Part shown: positions 1-6,076 of the stretch, piece by piece
Layout of the letters: every line of letters starts with the position of its first letter
Numbering within the stretch: the stretch's first letter is position 1
Assembly: GCA_025980625.1 (NCBI GenBank)
Contig: JAICXG010000105.1
Location: 1-9,494, forward strand
Length of the DNA stretch: 9,494 bases
Source: Chthoniobacterales bacterium
GTDB lineage: Bacteria; Verrucomicrobiota; Verrucomicrobiia; Chthoniobacterales; UBA10450
Direction of reading: 5' to 3'
Notes under the pieces: generated by a model
Databases searched by the model: none
Seen by the model: only the letters and a program-made list of their open reading frames with translations
Told to the model about the DNA's origin: nothing
Program-made: the position numbers and the translations under genes

Positions 1-2121
1 GAAAGGATAAAGCACGCCGGCGGCGATCGGGATGCCGAGTGCGTTGTAAATAAACGCGAAGAACAAATTTTGCCGGATGTTGCGCATCATTGCGCGACTG
101 AGCCGGATCGCTTTCTCGATGCCGCTCAGATCGCCTTTTAATAATGTGATGCCGGCGCTTTCCATCGCGACATCTGTGCCGGTGCCCATCGCGATTCCGA
201 CATCAGCGGCGGCGAGCGCGGGTGCGTCGTTGATTCCGTCGCCCGCCATCGCGACGACTCTTCCTTGCTCTCGCAACTGAAGCACGCGTTTGTTTTTGTT
301 CTGCGGTTCAACGCCGGCCTCGACTTCATCGATGCCGAGCTTCGCCGCGACAGCCTGCGCGGTCCGCGCGTTGTCGCCGGTCAGCATGATAATTTTCAAC
401 CCGAGCTTGTGCAGTTGGTCGATCGCGCCGGGAGTTGATTCCTTGATTGGATCAGCGATCCCGATGATGCCCGCGGCACGGTCGTCAGCGGCGACGAAGA
501 TTACCGTCTCGCCCTGTTCTTGTAGCTTCGCTGCTCTTGCTTGCAATTCCTCGAGGCCAGCAACCTTTTGTGCCTGAAGAAACGCAGGTTTGCCGACCAA
601 AACGCGCCGGCCATTCACCCGGCCCATGACGCCACCGCCGGTGGTCGATTCAAAATCGGTGACTGCGGGCGCAGTGATTCCGCGTTCGCGCGCGCTATTC
701 ACGACGGCCGCGGCGAGCGGATGTTCGCTATTCTGTTCGACTGACGCTGCAGCGGTAAGCAGCTCTGTTTCGGAAATTGAATCGGACGGAACGATTCCAG
801 TAACCCGCGGGCGGCCTTCGGTCAGCGTGCCGGTTTTATCCACGACGAGCGTGTCCACCTTTTCCATCAACTCCATCGCTTCGGCTTTTTTAACAAGCAC
901 GCCGGCTTGCGCGCCGCGGCCGACGCCGACCATCACCGACATCGGCGTGGCCAGACCGAGCGCGCATGGGCAGGCGATGATCAACACCGCGACGGCGTTG
1001 ACAATTCCATACGCCAGCCGCGGTTCAGGCCCGACGAACCACCACACGAACAACGTGATGATCGCAACCACGATGACTGCGGGAACGAACCAGCTCGCCA
1101 CTTTGTCGGCCACACCTTGGATGGGCGCGCGGCTGCGTTGCGCTTGCGCGACCATTTCGACGATCTGCGAAAGCACGGTCTCGCTGCCAACGCGCTCCGC
1201 TTCCATCACGATGCTGCCGGTTTGGTTGATGGTGCCGCCCGTGACGCGGTCGCCGGCGGCCTTTGTCACCGGCAGCGACTCGCCGGTGATCATCGATTCA
1301 TCCATGCTCGTGCGTCCATCGATCACGCGGCCATCCACCGGCACCTTTTCGCCCGGACGCACCCGCAGCCGGTCGCCTTTTTCCACTTGATCGAGAGGCA
1401 CGTCGCGTTCTTCGCCATCGCGAACAATGCGCGCGGTGTTTGGCGCGAGACCGAGCAACGCGCGAATCGCGCTCCCGGTGCGACTGCGCGCGCGCAGCTC
1501 CAAGACTTGCCCTAACAAGACCAGGACGGTGATGATGGCTGCCGCTTCGAAGTAAATGCCGATTTTTCCGTGGGCCGAAAACGATGGCGGGAAAACCCCG
1601 GGCAGCAACATGACGACCGCGCTGTAGAGATAGGCCGCGCCCACACCCATCGCGATGAGCGTAAACATGTTCAGCGAGCGGTTAACGAGCGATTGCCAGC
1701 CACGCTGGAAAAATGGCCAGCCGCACCACAGCACAACCGGCGTGCTCAGGATAAATTGCATCCAGCGCGAGACGTCGCCCTGCACCCATTCCGGTGCACC
1801 AGGTAAGAGATGAGCCATCGCCACGACGAAGACCGGCAGGCTCAGCACGGCGCCGATCCAGAATCGCAGCGTCATGTCGCGCAGCTCGGCGTTCTCTCCT
1901 TCGCTGCCCGCGATAACGTTCTTCGCTTCCAAGGCCATTCCACAAATCGGGCAATTGCCGGGATGATCCTGCTCGATCTGCGGATGCATTGGGCAGGTGT
2001 AGATAATTTTTGCGGTAGCCCGACCCGGTGTCGCGGCCTCCAGCCCCATCCCGCATTTCGGACACGCTCCCGGCCGGTCACTCTGCACCTCGGGGTGCAT
2101 CGGGCAGATAAATCCAGGCAT
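1..2121 (-). CDS. copA: Heavy-metal (Cu+/Ag+ type) P1B-ATPase, 3' end beyond window
   Basis: ATP-driven inner-membrane exporter of monovalent copper or silver. The minus-strand frame is open from the ATG at 2121-2119 to base 1 (707 codons); the last helix and stop lie off the left edge. Two tandem zinc-ribbon-like metal modules come first, each CPMHP...CP.CGM (about residues 6-25 and 47-66); no classical GMTCxxC HMA domain is seen. Then come hydrophobic segments, the actuator TGES (279-282), the metal-site CPC (384-386), the phosphorylation motif DKTGT (D428), SEHPLA in the nucleotide domain, TGDN, and GDGIND (627-632). The final visible helix contains YN, as in P1B-1 copper pumps. CPC plus this YN supports Cu+/Ag+ rather than Zn/Cd; metal choice is inferred because the last helix is missing. 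An AGAAGG stretch lies only one base before the ATG. The frame stays open upstream, but I saw no better start. The dyad at 2164-2176 sits in its leader. Confidence 0.95.
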   Translation of the reverse strand, partial: MPGFICPMHPEVQSDRPGACPKCGMGLEAATPGRATAKIIYTCPMHPQIEQDHPGNCPICGMALEAKNVIAGSEGENAELRDMTLRFWIGAVLSLPVFVVAMAHLLPGAPEWVQGDVSRWMQFILSTPVVLWCGWPFFQRGWQSLVNRSLNMFTLIAMGVGAAYLYSAVVMLLPGVFPPSFSAHGKIGIYFEAAAIITVLVLLGQVLELRARSRTGSAIRALLGLAPNTARIVRDGEERDVPLDQVEKGDRLRVRPGEKVPVDGRVIDGRTSMDESMITGESLPVTKAAGDRVTGGTINQTGSIVMEAERVGSETVLSQIVEMVAQAQRSRAPIQGVADKVASWFVPAVIVVAIITLFVWWFVGPEPRLAYGIVNAVAVLIIACPCALGLATPMSVMVGVGRGAQAGVLVKKAEAMELMEKVDTLVVDKTGTLTEGRPRVTGIVPSDSISETELLTAAASVEQNSEHPLAAAVVNSARERGITAPAVTDFESTTGGGVMGRVNGRRVLVGKPAFLQAQKVAGLEELQARAAKLQEQGETVIFVAADDRAAGIIGIADPIKESTPGAIDQLHKLGLKIIMLTGDNARTAQAVAAKLGIDEVEAGVEPQNKNKRVLQLREQGRVVAMAGDGINDAPALAAADVGIAMGTGTDVAMESAGITLLKGDLSGIEKAIRLSRAMMRNIRQNLFFAFIYNALGIPIAAGVLYPF

Positions 2122-2308
2122 GCCTTCTATTCGGTCTCTTTTCGTAAGATCGCAATAATGCGGTAAGACAGTCTTATGCCGAATTCTGTTATCAACCCAG
2201 ACTTCCAACCAGAGTTAGTAGGTCGAGATCACAAGCTCATACGAAAACACCGCCCTAAATTTTTCATGTTTTTGCGTTATAGCCGAAGTTCCTTTTGTTA
2301 GCCAATAA
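2122..2308. promoter_or_regulatory. Divergent intergenic region between copA-like gene and EEP gene
   Basis: This 187-base AT-richer spacer must hold the promoters of both divergent genes. On the minus strand a TTGATA hexamer lies at about 2191-2196, close upstream of the dyad at 2164-2176, but no convincing -10 element sits at standard spacing. On the plus strand GTTATAG at 2276-2282 could serve as a -10 for the gene at 2309, with no good -35. Promoter placement is therefore uncertain. No small ORF or RNA structure was recognised. Confidence 0.45.
2164..2176. promoter_or_regulatory. Perfect dyad TAAGAC-A-GTCTTA, candidate operator
   Basis: The sequence shows a perfect 6-base inverted repeat around a single central A, 43 bases upstream of the ATPase start; weaker outer CGG/CCG pairing flanks it. 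Short dyads in front of copper ATPase genes are often bound by copper-responsive repressors or activators (CopY/BlaI, CsoR or MerR/CueR types). The sequence matches none of the textbook boxes exactly and no regulator gene lies in the window, so the operator role is inference from position and symmetry. Confidence 0.35.
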
Positions 2309-3073
2309 GTGACAATGACCGATTCTTCGATTTTGCGAGTCGCCACTTACAATGTGCATCGCTGTCTCGGGATCGACTGGCGTCGCTCTGAAGCTCGGAT
2401 CGCAGAAGTCATAGCGAGTATGTCAGTGGACATTGTCAGTTTGCAGGAGTTGAGTTTGCGGCGAGCGCGTTTCGGCGGAGTCGATCAAGCTGCCATGATC
2501 GCCCGCTATCTCGGTTGGAATGTTATCTTCCAGCCGGCACTGCGAAACGTGCATGAACATTTCGGCGATGCGATCATCAGCCGGTATCCGCTGCGGCTCG
2601 TGCGCGTCGCGGAGTTACCCGGAAAAAGTCCATGGTATTGCCGGGAGCCACGCATCGCGATCTGGGCAGAAGCAGAAACGAGCCTCGGCGCAGTTCAGAT
2701 CATCAACACACATCTGGGACTTGGACGCTCGGAGCGGCTGCTCCAGGCAGAGTTACTCAGCAGTCCAGAGTGGCTGGGCAGCGTGCCAGGAAATAGCCCG
2801 CTGGTTCTCCTCGGCGATCTTAACAGCATACCGGGCTCGCAGACTTATCGCTGTCTGTTGAAGGTTCTGCATGATGTTCGCGAATCAGTGACAGCGAACA
2901 AGCTATCGACGTTTCCGACCTATCTCCCAACGTGGGCTGTGGATCACATTTTCCTGAACGACGCGCTACGTGCCCTAAGTGTCCGTGTATATCGCACCGC
3001 GCGCTCATGGATCGCTTCGGATCACTTCCCGCTCGTTGCCGATCTAATCAAAGACATCCCGGCTAAGCCGTGA
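2309..3073 (+). CDS. Endonuclease/exonuclease/phosphatase (EEP) superfamily protein
   Basis: Metal-dependent phosphodiesterase fold shared by DNase I, ExoIII and sphingomyelinases; the substrate cannot be told. At 254 aa it is a single EEP domain. Motifs appear in family order: TYN (N15), QE (E47), GDAIISRYP (86-94), INTHLGLG (132-139, H135), LLGDLN (167-172, D170 and N172), VDHIF (221-225) and SDH (237-239), the general-base Asp-His pair. All expected catalytic residues are present, so it should be active. No signal peptide or membrane helix is seen, so it is probably cytoplasmic. The frame opens with GTG at 2309; ATG at 2315 two codons later is equally plausible, and neither has a strong Shine-Dalgarno. 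Such proteins are often encoded next to membrane-lipid or permease genes, here a convergent permease. Its stop lies 11 bases inside the 3' end of that gene. Codon use is less GC-biased than in the genes right of 4580. Confidence 0.9.
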   Translation: MTMTDSSILRVATYNVHRCLGIDWRRSEARIAEVIASMSVDIVSLQELSLRRARFGGVDQAAMIARYLGWNVIFQPALRNVHEHFGDAIISRYPLRLVRVAELPGKSPWYCREPRIAIWAEAETSLGAVQIINTHLGLGRSERLLQAELLSSPEWLGSVPGNSPLVLLGDLNSIPGSQTYRCLLKVLHDVRESVTANKLSTFPTYLPTWAVDHIFLNDALRALSVRVYRTARSWIASDHFPLVADLIKDIPAKP

Positions 3074-4196
3074 TCTCACGTTTCGTCTGGTCCTGTTCTG
3101 AGGACGCAGGCACAGCTTTTTCGGGCACGAGAATGCCTCTGAAGGTTGTTCCATAAATGTCCCAGACCGTGAGAAACAATCCGCAAACGATCGGCCCGAC
3201 GATGAACCCAATTGGTCCAAACAGATACAAACCGCCCAATGTGCCAACGAGCACAAGAAGGTCAGGCATTTTGATGTCGGTCCCAATTAACGCCGGACGC
3301 ACGACATATTCCACCGCGGCTAAGACTGCGGCGCACCAACCCATCAGCACCAGACCTGTAACTACGCGGCCACTGAGAAGGAGGTATATTCCGGCCGGCA
3401 CCCAAACTACGGGCGCGCCTACTGCGGGAAGGATGGAAAGGATAGCCATCAAAGTTCCCCAGAAAGCTGCGCCATCGATCCCGGCGAGCCAGAATCCCAA
3501 CCCAGCCAATGTTCCCTGAATGATACCAATAAGGAGTGTGCCTTTTAGAGTGGCACGGGTAATCGACGTGAATTGCTCAAGCATCCGTGTTTTGTCGGCA
3601 CGGCTGAGCGGAACGTAATAAAGCATCTGCTCGATCATGGCTCGGCCGTCTTTGAAGAAGAAAAACATGGCATAGGCCATGATGAACAAATCCAGAACAA
3701 AAGTCGCAGTTCCCGCAGTCATTCGGGTAAGCAAAGAGACAACAAACCCACCAGCCGATTTCGCCGCCACGCCGGCATTTTGGACCAACTGTTCCTGCGG
3801 CGGAATGTAATCGCTAAGCGCAGGAAATTGGCGCGCGAGCCAATCATGCGCGTTAAAGCTGGCAGCTGCACCGAAGTGTTGTTGAAGCCATGGCAAAGCC
3901 TCATCACCCAAAGTCGCGGCCTGTTTCACGACCAGCCCTGCAAATGCACTAAGGGGTCCGGCTATAAGAATAAAGAGAATGATAAGAGTGACGATGGCGG
4001 CCAGTGATCGGCGGCTGCCCAGCATACGTGTGACCCATCGGTAAAAGGGATGGAAAAGAGCGGCCAGCAATGCCGCGAGCAGGAGCGGCTTTAGAAAAGG
4101 CCAGACCACAGCGACGAACAGCGCGGATACCGCCAGCACCAGAATGATGAGAAATGCCCGGCGCAAACCGACGGCTCTCGTGCGCGCCTCTTGCAT
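3063..4196 (-). CDS. AI-2E/PerM family membrane permease
   Basis: Polytopic inner-membrane protein of the AI-2E transporter family (PerM, YdiK, TqsA; also some Na+/H+ exchangers). Substrate is not predictable; family members have been linked to autoinducer-2 export and ion exchange. The 377-aa length is typical. Visible features: paired N-terminal helices (about 14-50), a further helix (67-90), a soluble region (95-150), a helix ending in FFFFKDGR (178-185), then the conserved C-terminal block with GIIQGTLAGLGFWLAGI (224-240), ILPAVGAPVVWVPAGIYLLL (255-274) and RPALIG followed by GLYLFGPIGFIVGPIV (300-305, 332-347). The hydrophilic tail is Lys/Glu-rich. Start is the ATG at 4196-4194, with no clear Shine-Dalgarno. 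Its 3' end overlaps the convergent EEP gene by 11 bases (3063-3073), so the two transcripts share complementary ends. Only 34 bases separate its start from the divergent antiporter relic. Confidence 0.93.
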   Translation of the reverse strand: MQEARTRAVGLRRAFLIILVLAVSALFVAVVWPFLKPLLLAALLAALFHPFYRWVTRMLGSRRSLAAIVTLIILFILIAGPLSAFAGLVVKQAATLGDEALPWLQQHFGAAASFNAHDWLARQFPALSDYIPPQEQLVQNAGVAAKSAGGFVVSLLTRMTAGTATFVLDLFIMAYAMFFFFKDGRAMIEQMLYYVPLSRADKTRMLEQFTSITRATLKGTLLIGIIQGTLAGLGFWLAGIDGAAFWGTLMAILSILPAVGAPVVWVPAGIYLLLSGRVVTGLVLMGWCAAVLAAVEYVVRPALIGTDIKMPDLLVLVGTLGGLYLFGPIGFIVGPIVCGLFLTVWDIYGTTFRGILVPEKAVPASSEQDQTKREITA

Positions 4197-4230
4197 GCCA
4201 TGAGATTATCGCGGCTGGGCATTCAGGTCG

Positions 4231-4535
4231 ATGAATACCGCGCATCAATTAATTCTGCTCAGTGGTGCACTCGCCCTCATGAGTGTTTTCGCGGGCCTGA
4301 TCGGCGCGCGCTTCAGTATCCCGCGCATGAATCGGCATTCGCATCCTGGGTCGGATTGCGCGGAGCGGTGCCAATTTACCTCACGATTATTCCAGTGCTC
4401 GCCGGTTCACCAAACGCCGCGCTTCTATTCGGTGCCACCTTCGGAGTGGTAATTGTCTCACTCGTGCTTCAAGGTTGGACGATCTCGCCGGCTGCACGAG
4501 TTCTCGGCTTTGGCAAAATGCCGGCGGGTCAATAA
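4231..4535 (+). pseudogene. Relic of K+/H+ antiporter (NhaP2/CvrA type) with large internal deletion
   Basis: Monovalent cation/proton antiporters of this type have about a dozen helices and some 400-570 residues. Here only the ends remain. From the ATG at 4231 one frame reads a plausible first helix (LILLSGALALMSVFAGLIGA) and then turns hydrophilic until its stop at 4450-4452. A different plus-strand frame, shifted by two bases, carries the family's hallmark late segment ASWVGLRGAVPIYL (from about 4340), then LTIIPVLAGSPNAALLF, VSLVLQGWTI and SPAARVLGFG, ending at TAA 4533-4535. The two pieces meet around 4295-4340, so most of the protein (some 300 residues) is missing and the junction is out of frame. 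The product cannot be a working antiporter. Family assignment rests on the WVGLRGAVPI block, which is highly diagnostic. The alternative of two unrelated small genes is much less likely, because each half matches the matching end of one family. Confidence 0.85.
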
Positions 4536-4570
4536 AGCCACCTCGCCAAGGAAGAAGTTCCCGCTTGTCA

Positions 4571-4585
4571 TAACGAAACTCGTTA
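4571..4585. repeat. Dyad TAACGA-AAC-TCGTTA at the pseudogene/GNAT junction
   Basis: A perfect 6-base inverted repeat with a three-base loop lies between the convergent antiporter relic and the GNAT gene. Its right arm is part of a CCTAACGA-family octamer (4580-4587, complement orientation) and contains the GNAT stop codon (TAA at 4585-4583). The hairpin is short and has no T-run, so it is a weak terminator candidate at best. Inverted pairs of uptake sequences serve as terminators in Neisseria, which makes the arrangement worth noting. Confidence 0.4.
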
Positions 4586-5146
4586 GGGCGGGTTCACGAG
4601 ATTCGAACGACTCATGACTCTTACTTCGCGCCGGTGACTGAAAACGAGAGTCGGGAAACCGCGAAAGGTCGTCTCCTTTTCCAGCCGCATTCCGACTTTC
4701 TCCGCCACCCGGCGCGAGGCGTGGTTGTCGGGATGAATGAGCGAGATCACCCGCTCCAATTCCAGAACGTCAAAACCGTAATCGCGCACCGCCCGGGCCG
4801 CCTCGGTGGCCAACCCGCGGTTCCAATACGCCGGATGCAGCCGGTAACCAATCTCGATCTCGCTGATCTCGTCGACCACCTGGCGGAAAAGACCGCAGTA
4901 ACCAATCAGCCTTTTCTCCTCCTGCGTAATGACCGCAAACTGGCTGGGCAAACATTGCCGGGTTGGCGCGATCAATCGATCTAAGAGAAAGCGCTTCGCT
5001 TCTTCGCGCGCGAATACACCCCGCGAAAAACGCATGAAATCCGGATTCGCCATCAGGGCGGCGACTGCGTCGAGATCGCTTTCAACAAAATGGCGCAAGC
5101 GGAGGCGCGGAGTTTCGATAATCGCGTCCATTTTGTGCCAATTCAT
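4583..5146 (-). CDS. GNAT family N-acetyltransferase (RimJ/RimL-like)
   Basis: Acetyl-CoA-dependent N-acyltransferase of the Acetyltransf_3 (RimJ/RimL) subgroup; the acceptor, whether a protein N-terminus or a small amine, cannot be told. With the ATG at 5146-5144 the product is 187 aa, the normal single-domain length. Landmarks: ETPRLRLRHF opening strand (11-20), IGYCGL (81-86), EIEIGYRLHPAYWNRGLATE (96-115 region through 125) with the acetyl-CoA pyrophosphate loop NRGLAT (119-124), and HPDNHASRRVAEKVGM (148-163), the usual C-terminal signature. A second ATG at 5131-5129 would give 182 aa starting MDAIIETPR and is equally reasonable; neither has a good Shine-Dalgarno. The frame stays open to 5356, but that extension is Arg/Ala-rich, lacks GNAT features and would run into udgX, so I rejected it. 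It is divergent from udgX across about 97 bases and ends against the antiporter relic. Its stop codon lies inside a CCTAACGA-family octamer. Confidence 0.9.
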   Translation of the reverse strand: MNWHKMDAIIETPRLRLRHFVESDLDAVAALMANPDFMRFSRGVFAREEAKRFLLDRLIAPTRQCLPSQFAVITQEEKRLIGYCGLFRQVVDEISEIEIGYRLHPAYWNRGLATEAARAVRDYGFDVLELERVISLIHPDNHASRRVAEKVGMRLEKETTFRGFPTLVFSHRREVRVMSRSNLVNPP

Positions 5147-5243
5147 ACGCCGGGAGTTCGCGCGCGCCTCCGCAAATGTGCACGCGACCGCGCCGGCGAG
5201 CCCGAAAGAAGATGGGGGCCGCTCGCCTCTGCTCGGCCGATCG

Positions 5244-5906
5244 ATGAAAGAACGCGCCCGCAAAATTGCAACCAGCAACGGCAATGAATGGCGCCTCGCG
5301 GATGTCCCAGAAACTTCCAGCCTAACGACTCTGCGCGCAGCGGCCGCGCATTGCACCGCCTGCCCGCTTTACAAAAATGCGACCCAAACCGTCTTCGGCG
5401 AAGGCCGCAAAGGCGCCGCTCTCATGCTGCTCGGCGAACAGCCCGGCGATCGAGAAGATTTGAGCGGCAAACCATTCGTCGGGCCGGCCGGGAATATTCT
5501 CAACCGCGCGCTCGAGGAAGCGGGGATCGATCGCAACGCGGTTTACGTCACCAACGCGGTCAAGCACTTCAAATGGGAAGCGCGCGGCAAACGGCGCATC
5601 CACCAGAAACCAAGCTCGCGTGACCTCGCCGCTTGCCGGCCCTGGCTCGAGGCGGAATTGCGCGTCGTTAGGCCGGGCGTTCTCGTCTGTCTCGGCGCAA
5701 CCGCGGCGCAGGCGATCTTCGGGTCCGGTTTTCGCGTCACGCGCGAGCGCGGCAAGCTGCTCCGCTCCCAGCTCGCGCCGCGCGTCGTCGCCACCGTGCA
5801 TCCTTCTTCTCTGCTCCGGCAGCCCGATGAAGAATCGCGCCGACGCGAATATGCGCTCTTTGTCGAGGACCTGCGCGTCGCGCTCGATGCTTCGCGCGCG
5901 GAATAA
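5244..5906 (+). CDS. udgX: UdgX-type uracil-DNA glycosylase (iron-sulfur, family 4-related)
   Basis: DNA repair enzyme recognising uracil in DNA. In characterised mycobacterial UdgX, a histidine in the KRRIH loop attacks the deoxyribose and leaves the enzyme covalently bound to the abasic site. The sequence shows the UdgX hallmarks: CTAC (C37, C40), GEQPGDRED (64-72), KPFVGPAG (76-83), NAVKHFKW (H108), KRRIH (116-120, H120), CRPWL (C131), LGATAAQAIFG and VHPSSLLR (H186). Ordinary family 4 enzymes lack KRRIH and use four cysteines for the cluster. Here C37, C40, C131 and probably H108 would do so, as I recall for UdgX. From the ATG at 5244 the product is 220 aa, close to the mycobacterial enzyme (about 209). 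The frame is open back to 4929, but that part is antisense to the GNAT gene and unrelated to the family. No Shine-Dalgarno is obvious. Two CCTAACGA-family octamers lie within the gene (5321, 5665). Confidence 0.93.
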   Translation: MKERARKIATSNGNEWRLADVPETSSLTTLRAAAAHCTACPLYKNATQTVFGEGRKGAALMLLGEQPGDREDLSGKPFVGPAGNILNRALEEAGIDRNAVYVTNAVKHFKWEARGKRRIHQKPSSRDLAACRPWLEAELRVVRPGVLVCLGATAAQAIFGSGFRVTRERGKLLRSQLAPRVVATVHPSSLLRQPDEESRRREYALFVEDLRVALDASRAE

Positions 5907-6076
5907 TCGCCTAACGAAATCCGGCTAGCGCGGACTGGCTGGAGAAATCCATATCGCTTCTTTTGGGGCTCTCGCTCGACGACTGCTCGCTTGAGCCTGC
6001 CCGAGCGGTGCAATGCAAACGTCGCGGTTGCAATCGAGGCTTGCCCCTAACGATCGTCGCGCGCTAGCCTTCGGCC
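5907..6076. other. Intergenic spacer with two direct CCTAACGA copies
   Basis: This 170-base stretch between udgX and the DUF2851 gene has no ORF I would support and no recognisable RNA. It holds two octamers in the same orientation (5910-5917, 6046-6053), one just after the udgX stop and one about 23 bases before the next start. A TTGCAA at 6028-6033 lies upstream of the second copy, but no -10 sits at proper spacing. A promoter for the DUF2851 gene is expected here but not identified. Confidence 0.5.

Noticed and set aside
590..1390. Long plus-strand open frame antisense to the ATPase gene, and a further one at 907-1515.
   Set aside because: Composition is low-complexity Ser/Thr/Arg/His with no family motif, while the minus strand reads a complete P1B-ATPase.
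4929..5243. N-terminal extension of the UdgX frame.
   Set aside because: Antisense to the GNAT gene, Arg/Ser-rich, and absent from UdgX proteins, whose usual length fits the start at 5244.
5147..5356. N-terminal extension of the GNAT protein up to an ATG at 5356.
   Set aside because: The added residues do not resemble GNAT proteins, are antisense to the udgX start, and would make the protein unusually long.
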